Made by a program: the position numbers and the translations under genes | Notes under the pieces: model-generated | What the model saw: the letters and a program-made list of their open reading frames with translations, nothing else | Databases searched by the model: none | Told to the model about the DNA's origin: nothing | Shown: piece after piece, positions 39,146 to 46,936 of the stretch | Layout of the letters: every line of letters begins with the position of its first letter | Numbering within the stretch: the first letter of the stretch is position 1 | Source: Cellulomonas sp. Root930 | GTDB taxonomy: Bacteria > Actinomycetota > Actinomycetes > Actinomycetales > Cellulomonadaceae | DNA length: 64,000 nucleotides | Reading direction: 5' to 3' | Assembly: GCA_001429255.1 (NCBI GenBank) | Contig: LMJI01000001.1 | Span: 583,882-647,881, forward strand

Positions 39146-40465
39146 ATGAGCAACGAGAACTGGAACTTCGAGACCCGCCAGATCCACGCCGGCCAGGAGC
39201 CCGACCCGACGACGGGCGCCCGCGCGCTGCCGATCTACCAGACGACGTCGTTCGTCTTCCCGGACGCTCAGACGGCCGCCAAGCGGTTCGCGCTCGCCGA
39301 GCTCGGCCCCATCTACACGCGCATCAACAACCCCACGCAGGAGGTCGTCGAGAACCGGATCGCGTCGCTCGAGGGCGGCGTCGGCGCGCTGCTCGTCTCC
39401 TCGGGCCAGGCGGCCGAGACGCTCGCGATCCTCAACATCGCCGAGGCCGGCGACCACATCGTCGCCAGCCCGTCCCTGTACGGCGGCACGTACAACCTGC
39501 TGCACTACACGCTGCCCAAGCTCGGCATCGAGACGACGTTCGTCACGGACCCGCACGACGCGCAGGCGTGGAAGGACGCGGTCCGCCCGAACACCAAGCT
39601 GTTCTTCGCGGAGACGATCCCCAACCCGAAGGCCGACATCCTCGACATCGAGCTCGTCGCCGGCGTCGCGCACGAGTCGGGTGTCCCGCTGATCGTCGAC
39701 AACACGGTCGCGACGCCCTACCTGATCAACCCGCTGCAGTGGGGCGCGGACATCGTCGTGCACTCGGCCACCAAGTACCTGGGCGGCCACGGCTCGGCGA
39801 TCGGCGGCGTGATCGTCGACGGCGGCTCGTTCGACTTCGCGCAGCACCCGGAGCGGTTCCCCAACTACAACACCCCGGACCCGTCGTACAACGGCCTGGT
39901 GTTCGCGCGGGACCTCGGCGTCGGCGGGGCGTTCGGCGTCAACCTGGCGTTCATCCTCAAGGCGCGCGTGCAGCTGCTGCGCGACCTCGGCCCGGCGATC
40001 TCGCCGTTCAACGCGTTCCTCATCGCGCAGGGCATCGAGACGCTGTCGCTGCGGATCGAGCGGCACGTGCAGAACGCCGAGAAGGTGGCCGCCTGGCTGG
40101 AGGCGCGCGACGACGTCCTCTCGGTCCACTACGCGGGTCTCGAGTCGAGCCCGTGGCACGCCGCGCAGCTGAAGTACTCGCCGCGCGGCGCGGGCGCGGT
40201 GCTCGCGTTCGAGCTCGAGGGCGGGACCGACGCCGGCCAGGCGTTCGTCTCCGCGCTGGAGCTGCACTCCAACGTGGCGAACATCGGGGACGTGCGCTCG
40301 CTGGTCATCCACCCGGCGTCGACCACCCACAGCCAGCTGACCCCCGAGGAGCAGGCCCTCTCCGGTGTCACGCCCGGACTCGTCCGGCTCGCGGTCGGCA
40401 TCGAGCACATCGATGACATCCTGGCGGACCTGGACGCCGGCTTCCGCGCCGCGAAGGGTGCCTGA
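39146..40465 (+). CDS. metY: O-acetylhomoserine aminocarboxypropyltransferase (sulfhydrylase)
   Basis: A PLP enzyme making homocysteine from O-acetylhomoserine and sulfide. The 439-residue product has NWNFETRQIHAGQEPDPTTGARALPIYQTTSFVF, YTRINNPTQEVVENRIASLEGG, SSGQAAETLAILNIAEAGDHIV, VDNTVATPYLINPLQWGADIVVHSATKYLGGHG (PLP Lys) and HPASTTHSQLTPEEQ. ATG 39146 has GGAGCG upstream. metX starts 6 bp after its stop, so both form an operon for direct sulfhydrylation. Confidence 0.95.
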   Translation: MSNENWNFETRQIHAGQEPDPTTGARALPIYQTTSFVFPDAQTAAKRFALAELGPIYTRINNPTQEVVENRIASLEGGVGALLVSSGQAAETLAILNIAEAGDHIVASPSLYGGTYNLLHYTLPKLGIETTFVTDPHDAQAWKDAVRPNTKLFFAETIPNPKADILDIELVAGVAHESGVPLIVDNTVATPYLINPLQWGADIVVHSATKYLGGHGSAIGGVIVDGGSFDFAQHPERFPNYNTPDPSYNGLVFARDLGVGGAFGVNLAFILKARVQLLRDLGPAISPFNAFLIAQGIETLSLRIERHVQNAEKVAAWLEARDDVLSVHYAGLESSPWHAAQLKYSPRGAGAVLAFELEGGTDAGQAFVSALELHSNVANIGDVRSLVIHPASTTHSQLTPEEQALSGVTPGLVRLAVGIEHIDDILADLDAGFRAAKGA

Positions 40466-40471
40466 CCGCGC

Positions 40472-41752
40472 ATGAGCACGACGCCGCCGAGACCGCCGGA
40501 GCGCAGCACGCGCACCGGCGGTCCGGCGGCGCACCCCGAAGGGAAGCACGTGCCCGACCTGACCCTGTCCCCCGCCCGACCGCGCACCCTCGGGACGCGC
40601 GCGCCCGAGACGGGGCGGCCCCCGGTGCCCGTGAGCGCCGCCTGGCGCGACGGCGACCCGGTGGGGCGTCGGCAGTTCGCCGACCTCGGCCCGCTCAAGC
40701 TCGAGTCCGGCGGGCGGCTGCCCGCCGTGCGGCTGGCGTACGAGACGTGGGGCGAGCTGAACGAGGACGGCAGCAACGCGGTGCTGGTGCTGCACGCGCT
40801 GACCGGCGACTCGCACGTCACCGGCGAGGCGGGCGACGGGCACCCGACGCCCGGCTGGTGGTCGTCGATGGTGGGACCGGGTGCGCCGATCGACACGGAC
40901 CGCTGGTTCGTCGTCGCGCCCAACGTCCTGGGCGGCTGCCAGGGCTCGACGGGCCCGGCCTCCCCGGGGCCGGACGGCCTGCCGTGGGGCAGCCGCTTCC
41001 CCCTGCTGACCGTGCGCGACCAGGTGGCCGCCGAGATCCGGCTCGCCGACCTGCTCGGCATCGACTCGTGGGCGCTCGTCATCGGCGCGTCGCTCGGCGG
41101 CCTGCGGGTGCTCGAGTGGGCGGCGAGCGCGCCCGAGCGCGTCGAGTCGATCGCCGCGATCGCGACGGCGGCGCAGACGTCCGGTGACCAGATCGCCGGC
41201 TTCCACACCCAGCTCGCCGCCATCCGCGCGGACCCGCACTACCGCGACGGCGACTACTACGACGCCGCCGACGGCGAGGGGCCGCACGTGGGCCTCGGAC
41301 TGGCCCGGCAGATCGCGCACCAGACGTACCGCAGCCCGCTCGAGCTGGACACGCGGTTCGGCCGCATCCCGCAGGGCGGCGAGGAGCCCTTGGAGGGCGG
41401 CCGGTTCGCCGTCCAGTCCTACCTGGACCACCACGGCGACAAGCTCAGCCGGCGGTTCGACGCCAACACCTACGTGGTGCTCACGCGCACGATGATCACG
41501 CACGACCTCGGTCGCGACCGGGGCGGGGTCAGCGCCGCGCTCGGCTCGGTCACCGCGCGGGCGCTGGTCATCGCCGTCGACTCCGACCGCCTGTTCCCGC
41601 CCGCGCAGTCCGAGCGGATCGCGGCGGGCATCCCCGGCGCCTCGCTGGAGACGATCCACTCCGACTACGGCCACGACGGCTTCCTCATCGAGGAGGACCT
41701 GGTGGGCGCGTACGTGCGCGAGTTCCTGGAGCAGGGCGCCGAACGGCGGTAG
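40472..41752 (+). CDS. metX: Homoserine O-acetyltransferase
   Basis: Activates homoserine with acetyl-CoA for methionine synthesis. About 426 residues with an alpha/beta-hydrolase fold. It shows VRLAYETWGELN, VLHALTGDSHVTG, NVLGGCQGSTGPASPGPDG, the nucleophile elbow VIGASLGGLRVLEWA, the Asp in VIAVDSDRLFPP and the His in SDYGHDGFLIE. The first 55 residues are an unusual Pro/Arg-rich extension; a GTG further in could be the true start. It follows metY by 6 bp. Confidence 0.94.
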   Translation: MSTTPPRPPERSTRTGGPAAHPEGKHVPDLTLSPARPRTLGTRAPETGRPPVPVSAAWRDGDPVGRRQFADLGPLKLESGGRLPAVRLAYETWGELNEDGSNAVLVLHALTGDSHVTGEAGDGHPTPGWWSSMVGPGAPIDTDRWFVVAPNVLGGCQGSTGPASPGPDGLPWGSRFPLLTVRDQVAAEIRLADLLGIDSWALVIGASLGGLRVLEWAASAPERVESIAAIATAAQTSGDQIAGFHTQLAAIRADPHYRDGDYYDAADGEGPHVGLGLARQIAHQTYRSPLELDTRFGRIPQGGEEPLEGGRFAVQSYLDHHGDKLSRRFDANTYVVLTRTMITHDLGRDRGGVSAALGSVTARALVIAVDSDRLFPPAQSERIAAGIPGASLETIHSDYGHDGFLIEEDLVGAYVREFLEQGAERR

Positions 41753-41758
41753 CCGGCG

Positions 41759-42289
41759 TCAGGCCCCGCTCGAGGCGGCCGCTTCGTCGCTGTCCGCCAC
41801 GAGGTGCCGCGAGAGCACCGCGAGGAGGATCACGGTCGGACCCGGCAGCCGCTCGGCACCGACGGTCATCTCCAGGTGCCGGCGCAGGAAGCCGCGCGGG
41901 TGGACCTCGAGCAGGACCGCGCCGTCCGCGTCGACCCAGCGGAACGACGTGCTCAGCAGCCCGGCGGACTCCCAGCGGACCGCGCGCCCGTCCACGACAC
42001 CGGACCGCCGACCGGTCCACCCCGCCCGGCCGACCTCGGCCACGGTGTGACCGGTCACCCCGTCGCGCGCCTCCATCGCTCCTCGCCAGTCACGAGTGAG
42101 GGTCCACGGCGCCCCGGCACTGCGCACCTCGTCCGTGCGCTTCGGCGGGCCGGGGGCGATCCGCGCCACCGGTCCCTGCGACCCGACGACCTCGACGGAG
42201 CTCCGGCGGGAGGTCGCGGGCGTCGTCGACAGGGTGGAGCCGGGATGACCTACGGAGTCCCAGGGAGCGAAGTCGACCGGCTCGGGCAT
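41759..42289 (-). CDS. Hypothetical protein, 176 residues
   Basis: Not recognised. It begins MPEPVDFAPWDSVGHPG. The central region alternates short beta-like strands (HTVAEVGRAGWTGRRSGVVDGRAVRWESAGLLSTSFRWVDADGAVLLEVHP), and a hydrophobic helix (PTVILLAVLSRHLVAD) lies close to the C-terminus. This is loosely reminiscent of scramblase/LURP-type beta proteins, but I cannot assign it. It is the only leftward gene among rightward genes here; it ends 6 bp from the metX stop, tail to tail. Confidence 0.55.
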   Translation of the reverse strand: MPEPVDFAPWDSVGHPGSTLSTTPATSRRSSVEVVGSQGPVARIAPGPPKRTDEVRSAGAPWTLTRDWRGAMEARDGVTGHTVAEVGRAGWTGRRSGVVDGRAVRWESAGLLSTSFRWVDADGAVLLEVHPRGFLRRHLEMTVGAERLPGPTVILLAVLSRHLVADSDEAAASSGA

Positions 42290-42378
42290 CGGCCCATCCT
42301 GCCGGAACGCTCACCGGCGGCGGGGCGGAACGGGTGAGTTCCAGGACGGGGATGTGCGCCGGACCCGTGGGCGGCACG

Positions 42379-43095
42379 ATGGGCACCATGCCCTCCGGAG
42401 AGCTCACCGACGTCCGCACCGCCCTGCACGACCAGTGGGACCGCCTGCGGTCGTGGGTCACGGACGTGGTCGACGACGACGTCGCCGACGCCCCCTCGGT
42501 CCTGGCCGGCTGGACGGTCGCCGAGCTGGTCGCGCACCTCGGACGCGCCATGGAGGCCCTCGCGGTGTGCGCCCCGCTGCCGGAGGGCACCGTCCCCCTG
42601 ACGCTCGGCGAGTACCTCGGCACGTACGCCGACCGGGCCGCCGACATCGCGGAGACCACCCGCAAGCTCGCCGCCGAGATCTCGCACGACCCGCTGACCG
42701 AGGTGGACGTCCGGGCGCGGGCGGCCTTCGCGCAGCTGGACGCGCTCGGTCCGGACGACTGCGTGGTGCAGGCACGGCGGGGACCGGTGCTGCTCAGCAC
42801 GATGGCGATGTCGCGCGTGATCGAGCTGGTCGTGCACGCGGACGACCTCGCGCGGTCGGTCCCGAGGGGCTCGGACCCCGTGGACCCCGGCGCCCTGCGG
42901 CTCGTCGCCGACGCGCTCCTGGAGATCGTCGTCGCGCGCGGGGGGTGGAGCCTGGAGGTCGCCGACGCCCGGAGGTGGGTCCGCCTCGCCGCCGGCCGTG
43001 AGCCGTACGACGTCGACGCGCTGGCCGACGCCCTGCACCCGCGCTACACGTCGGACGGGGTCCCCGATCTCGGGCGGATGCTGCCGATCCTCTGA
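42379..43095 (+). CDS. Mycothiol-dependent maleylpyruvate isomerase-family (DinB-like) protein
   Basis: About 238 residues with the MDMPI/DinB-like metal-binding four-helix bundle: LAGWTVAELVAHLGRAMEAL with the first His, and SRVIELVVHADDLARS with the Glu/His pair. A C-terminal SCP2-like part follows (EVADARRWVRLAAGREPYDVDALADAL). Members use mycothiol in thiol transfer or isomerisation; the substrate here is unknown. ATG 42379 or 42388 (MPSGELTD) may be the start; the more upstream ATG 42334 is unlikely. mshA at 4170 fits with a mycothiol-using host. Confidence 0.82.
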   Translation: MGTMPSGELTDVRTALHDQWDRLRSWVTDVVDDDVADAPSVLAGWTVAELVAHLGRAMEALAVCAPLPEGTVPLTLGEYLGTYADRAADIAETTRKLAAEISHDPLTEVDVRARAAFAQLDALGPDDCVVQARRGPVLLSTMAMSRVIELVVHADDLARSVPRGSDPVDPGALRLVADALLEIVVARGGWSLEVADARRWVRLAAGREPYDVDALADALHPRYTSDGVPDLGRMLPIL

Positions 43096-43117
43096 CGACG
43101 CCGGATACGTTGGGCCC

Positions 43118-44077
43118 GTGATCGCCGCCTACGCCGCCCGCTTCTCGTCCGACGACCCCGTCAGTGGCCTCGAGGTGGGCGACCGGCCCGCCCCGGAGGC
43201 CCGCGAGAACTGGTCGGTGGTCGACGTCCGCGCCGCCGCGCTCAACCACCACGACGTCTGGACGCTCCGGGGCGTCGGCATCCGCGCCGAGCAGCTCCCG
43301 ATGATCCTGGGCACCGACGCCGCCGGGGTCACCGCCGACGGGCGCGAGGTCGTGGTGCACGGCGTGATCGGAGGGGCCAGCGGGCACGGCGTGGGGGCCG
43401 ACGAGCCGCGCAGCCTGCTGTCCGAGCGCTACCCCGGCACCCTCGCCGAGCAGGTCGCCGTGCCCACGTGGAACCTCGTCGACAAGCCTGCCGCGCTGTC
43501 GTTCGTCGAGGCCGCGTGCCTGCCGACCGCCTGGCTCACCGCGTACCGGATGCTCTTCCGGGCGGGCGGCGCGACGCCCGGGCAGCGGGTGCTCGTGCAG
43601 GGTGCCGGCGGCGGGCTGGCCTCGGCGGCGATCCTGCTCGGCGCCGCCGCGGGGCTCGAGATGATCGTGACCAGCCGGTCCGAGGACCGCCGCGCGCGGG
43701 CACTGTCGCTCGGCGCGGCCGCGGCCGTCGAACCCGGTGCCCGGGTGCCCCGCGTCGACATCGCGCTGGAGAGCGTCGGCAAGGCCACCTGGTCGCACTC
43801 GGTCCGCTCGGTGCGGCCGGGCGGGACGATCGTCGTCGCGGGTGCCACCAGCGGCGACGCCGAGCCCGCCGAGCTGACCCGGATCTTCTTCCAGGAGATC
43901 AGCGTGGTGGGCACGACGATGGGATCCCGCGACGACCTCCAGCACCTGCTCGCGTTCCTGGCGCGCACCGGCGTCCGCCCGCTGGTCGACTCGACGTTCG
44001 CGCTCGCCGATGCCCGGGACGCCGTCCGGCGCCTGGCGGACGGCGACCAGTTCGGGAAGATCGTCCTCGAGCCATGA
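43118..44077 (+). CDS. Zinc-type alcohol dehydrogenase-like / quinone oxidoreductase-family protein
   Basis: A 319-residue MDR-superfamily reductase: a GroES-like N-terminal domain (VRAAALNHHDVWTLRGVG; LGTDAAGVTADGREVV), FVEAACLPTAWLTAYRMLFRAGG, the NAD(P)-binding loop VLVQGAGGGLASAAILLGAA, and VRPGGTIVVAGATSGD. The catalytic-zinc Cys/His set of true alcohol dehydrogenases is not evident, so a zinc-free quinone-reductase-like role is likely. GTG 43118 starts 22 bp after the MDMPI-family gene; its stop overlaps the next ATG by four bases. Confidence 0.85.
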   Translation: MIAAYAARFSSDDPVSGLEVGDRPAPEARENWSVVDVRAAALNHHDVWTLRGVGIRAEQLPMILGTDAAGVTADGREVVVHGVIGGASGHGVGADEPRSLLSERYPGTLAEQVAVPTWNLVDKPAALSFVEAACLPTAWLTAYRMLFRAGGATPGQRVLVQGAGGGLASAAILLGAAAGLEMIVTSRSEDRRARALSLGAAAAVEPGARVPRVDIALESVGKATWSHSVRSVRPGGTIVVAGATSGDAEPAELTRIFFQEISVVGTTMGSRDDLQHLLAFLARTGVRPLVDSTFALADARDAVRRLADGDQFGKIVLEP

Positions 44078-45051
44078 GCGCACCGGGCGGCGAGTGGGTC
44101 GAGGACGTCCTCGGTCCCGACTACCACGTCCGCACGCTCGCCCTGCGCCCTGACGACGAGGGGGACGTGGTGGCCAGCCTGGTCCGCTACGCGCCGCCGA
44201 CCACCGAACCGCTGCGCCCGTCGAGGGCGATCCTCTACGTGCACGGCTGGTCCGACTACTTCTTCCAGACCGGGCTCGCCGAGTACTGGCACGCGCGCGG
44301 CGCCGCGTTCTACGCCCTCGACCTGCGCAAGTACGGCCGCAGCCTGCGTCCCGGCCAGACACCGGGATACGTCGACGACCTGGAGACCTACGACGAGGAG
44401 CTCGAGGCGGCGCTCGGCGTGATCACCACCGACCTCGGCGCGCGCGCCCGCGTGATGGTCATGGGCCACTCCACGGGCGGGTTGGTCGCGGCGCTCTGGG
44501 CGCACCGCCACCCCGGCGAGCTCAGCGGGCTCGTGCTCAACAGCCCCTGGCTGGAGCTGCAGGGGTCGTCGGTGCTCCGGCACGTCAGCACCCCGGCGAT
44601 CGCGCGCATCGCCCGGTTCCAGCCGAAGGCTCCCCTGCCGAACATCGACCCCGGCTACTACGCCCGGACGCTCAGCAGCGCGAGCGGCGGCGAGTGGACG
44701 TACGACACGGTCTGGCGGCCGACGCCCTCGTTCCCCGTCCGCGCCGGCTGGCTCCAGGCCATCATGGCCGGCCACGCGCGGGTGGCCCGGGGCCTGGCCG
44801 TCGAGCAGCCGATCCTCGTCCTCGCGTCCAGCCGGACCGTGATCAACCCGCGCTGGAGCGAGGAGATGCGCCACGCCGACGTGGTGCTCGACGTGGAGCT
44901 GGTGGTCCGCCGGGCGGTGCAGCTGGGCACGCACGTGACCGTCGTCCGGATCCGGGACGGGCTGCACGACCTGACCCTGTCGCCGTCGCCCGTGCGCAGG
45001 CGCCTCTACGCCGAGATCGACCGCTGGTCCGCTGCCTACGGGTGGAGCTGA
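44074..45051 (+). CDS. Alpha/beta hydrolase (monoacylglycerol lipase-like)
   Basis: A 325-residue serine hydrolase: AILYVHGWSDYFFQTGLAEYWHARGAAFYALDLRKYGRS, nucleophile elbow VMGHSTGGLVAALWA, and probable catalytic His in RIRDGLHDLTLSPSPVRR. The arrangement resembles lysophospholipase/monoacylglycerol lipase proteins. Its ATG overlaps the dehydrogenase stop (ATGA), making a coupled pair; the natural substrate is unknown. It ends 7 bp before the converging RAMA-domain gene. Confidence 0.85.
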   Translation: MSAPGGEWVEDVLGPDYHVRTLALRPDDEGDVVASLVRYAPPTTEPLRPSRAILYVHGWSDYFFQTGLAEYWHARGAAFYALDLRKYGRSLRPGQTPGYVDDLETYDEELEAALGVITTDLGARARVMVMGHSTGGLVAALWAHRHPGELSGLVLNSPWLELQGSSVLRHVSTPAIARIARFQPKAPLPNIDPGYYARTLSSASGGEWTYDTVWRPTPSFPVRAGWLQAIMAGHARVARGLAVEQPILVLASSRTVINPRWSEEMRHADVVLDVELVVRRAVQLGTHVTVVRIRDGLHDLTLSPSPVRRRLYAEIDRWSAAYGWS

Positions 45052-45058
45052 CCGGGAG

Positions 45059-46438
45059 TCAGGGACGCAGGATGCCGGTGGCCTCGGCGAGCGTCGGGCC
45101 GCCCTCGCCCAGGCGCCACGCGCGCCAGCCGTCGACCAGGTTCTCCGCAGCCACGGCCGCGGACGCCGCCTTGTCCGGGTCCGCGAACAGCTCGCCGGTC
45201 GGCAGCTCGATGAGGCCGTCTGTGCGGAGCATGGCGACGAGCCGCTGACCGCGGCGCGCCCGGACCCAGACGAGGGTGGTGATCGCGCGGCGGCTCTTCG
45301 CGAGCGTGGCGAGCTCCGGCATCGCGTTCAGGTCGTCGTCGGGGACCGCGTCCCGGACGGGGGCGATCTCCTCGGTCGGGGCCGGTGGAGCGGGCGGCGT
45401 CGGGGACGTGGGCGGCGCGGGCATCGGGATCATCGGGACCGCCGGCGTGGCCGGGGTCGACGGGAAGCTGGACGAGATCGGCAGCGGGGCGGACACCGGG
45501 ACGAACGGGCGGGGGCCGGCCACCTCGTCCGTGCGGTCGCGCGGCGGCGTCCGCGGCACCACCTGGTCGGCGGCGGAGCGCAGGCCCACCACCGGGGTCA
45601 GCGTGGTCGGCGCCTCGTGCACGGTCGGCCGCGGCTTCTGGTCCGCGGTGGGCCGCGGCGCCGGCTCGGGGGGCGGCACCCGCAGCGGGGTCGGAGCCGG
45701 CGGCGCCGGGGTGGCCGGGGGCGGGGTGACCGCGCGCAGCTCCCCCGTCGCCGGCGTGCGGACGGGCCCCACCGGGGGGACGTAGGGCTCGTACGGCGTG
45801 CCCGACGTGAAGCCCTCGCTCGACCGCACCAGGCGCAGCGCCGTGGGCTCGACGGAGCGCCGGGCGCCCTCGTGCGTGGCCAGCGGGGAGACGTCCAGCA
45901 GACGGCGGTCGTCGACGCCGCGCACCACGCCCACCTGGAGCACGTCGACGTGCCGGCCCGGACCGCGCAGGAAGCCGAGGGTGTCACCGGCCTCGGCGGC
46001 CACCTCGGAGCACAGCAGCACCAGCCGGACGCCCTCGCGACGGTTCGTCTGGACGCCGAACGCCGCCTGCTCACGGAACGCGGCGAAGTCGACGGCGAAC
46101 CGGCTCGGGTCGGGGTGGTAGGCCCGCGCGAGGTCGGTGGTGGTCATGCGGGAGGCCGCACCGGCGTGCCGCAGGGCGGAGATGACGGCGTCGTCGTCGA
46201 CGACCTGCACCACGTCGACCACCACGGGACGGCCGGTGGCGTCCAGGGCGAGCAGCTCCGGGAGGTCCGCGTGGTCGGGGGCACCCGTGCGGGAACGGAC
46301 CGCGAAGAGGGGTTCACCGGCGATGGCGGCGAGGTGGTGCGTGAGGAGCGAGGCACACTCCTGCGCGAAGGAACCGGTCAGGGGCTGCATCGGCTGGACA
46401 AGGCGCGGTCGGCCCTCGTCGAGCTCGAAGATCGGCAT
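45059..46438 (-). CDS. RAMA-domain protein with endonuclease-like N-terminus
   Basis: A 459-residue protein starting MPIFELDEGRPRLVQPM at ATG 46438. Residues about 10-190 look like a restriction-endonuclease-like fold (APDHADLPELLALDATGRPVVVDVVQVVDDDAVISALRHAG, an xD...VVxV core as in NucS/DUF91-like proteins). Residues about 230-385 are a Pro/Thr/Ala-rich disordered linker. The last 70 match the RAMA domain (LVAMLRTDGLIELPTGELFADPDKAASAA then DGWRAWRLGEGG), which in known proteins often accompanies DNA modification or restriction enzymes. No methylase gene is nearby. The function is unproven; a DNA-binding or modification-reading role is inference. Confidence 0.65.
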   Translation of the reverse strand: MPIFELDEGRPRLVQPMQPLTGSFAQECASLLTHHLAAIAGEPLFAVRSRTGAPDHADLPELLALDATGRPVVVDVVQVVDDDAVISALRHAGAASRMTTTDLARAYHPDPSRFAVDFAAFREQAAFGVQTNRREGVRLVLLCSEVAAEAGDTLGFLRGPGRHVDVLQVGVVRGVDDRRLLDVSPLATHEGARRSVEPTALRLVRSSEGFTSGTPYEPYVPPVGPVRTPATGELRAVTPPPATPAPPAPTPLRVPPPEPAPRPTADQKPRPTVHEAPTTLTPVVGLRSAADQVVPRTPPRDRTDEVAGPRPFVPVSAPLPISSSFPSTPATPAVPMIPMPAPPTSPTPPAPPAPTEEIAPVRDAVPDDDLNAMPELATLAKSRRAITTLVWVRARRGQRLVAMLRTDGLIELPTGELFADPDKAASAAVAAENLVDGWRAWRLGEGGPTLAEATGILRP

Positions 46439-46620
46439 CTGTCTGGCCTTCCGCGTCCCGTCGTGCGCCCGCGCACCCCGGCCGGCGCGCTCGCGACCAC
46501 ACTGTCCCACAGCGCGCTTTGCACGTCAGCCCGTCCGTCCGACGTCGTCGTCGGAGATCGGTCACATCACCCGGATGCGCCCGGTTTCCACCGTCCGGAT
46601 CGTCCGATCGGTCGCGTTCG

Positions 46621-46917
46621 TCACCCGTTGGTGAGCGCGGCCTCGACCCGGTCGACCTTGCCCGTGAGCTCCCCCACGTGCCCCGGCCGGATGTCCGCCT
46701 TGAGCACCAGGCTGACCCGGTGACCGTGCCGGCCGACCGCCTCCGTGGCGCGCTTGACCACGTCCATCACCTCGTCCCACTCGCCCTCGAGCGTGGTGAA
46801 CATGGCGTCGGTGCGGTTCGGGAGGCCGGACTCGCGGACGATGCGGACGGCATCGGCGACGGCGGCGGTCACGGACTCGCCCGCACCGAGCGGGGCGACG
46901 GAGAAGGCGACGAGCAT
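46621..46917 (-). CDS. Thiamine-binding (MTH1187/YkoF-like) protein
   Basis: A 98-residue protein of the MTH1187/YqgV family, ferredoxin-like dimers that bind thiamine or related ligands. It shows MLVAFSVAPLGAGESVTAAVADAVRIVRESGL, DAMFTTLEGEWDEVMDVVKRA and the C-terminal VSLVLKADIRPGH. It follows the large FAD/Fe-S gene? No: it is read in the same direction 19 bp after that gene's stop, so it may be cotranscribed. Confidence 0.8.
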   Translation of the reverse strand: MLVAFSVAPLGAGESVTAAVADAVRIVRESGLPNRTDAMFTTLEGEWDEVMDVVKRATEAVGRHGHRVSLVLKADIRPGHVGELTGKVDRVEAALTNG

Positions 46918-46936
46918 GCGGCCCAGCGTGGTGCGC

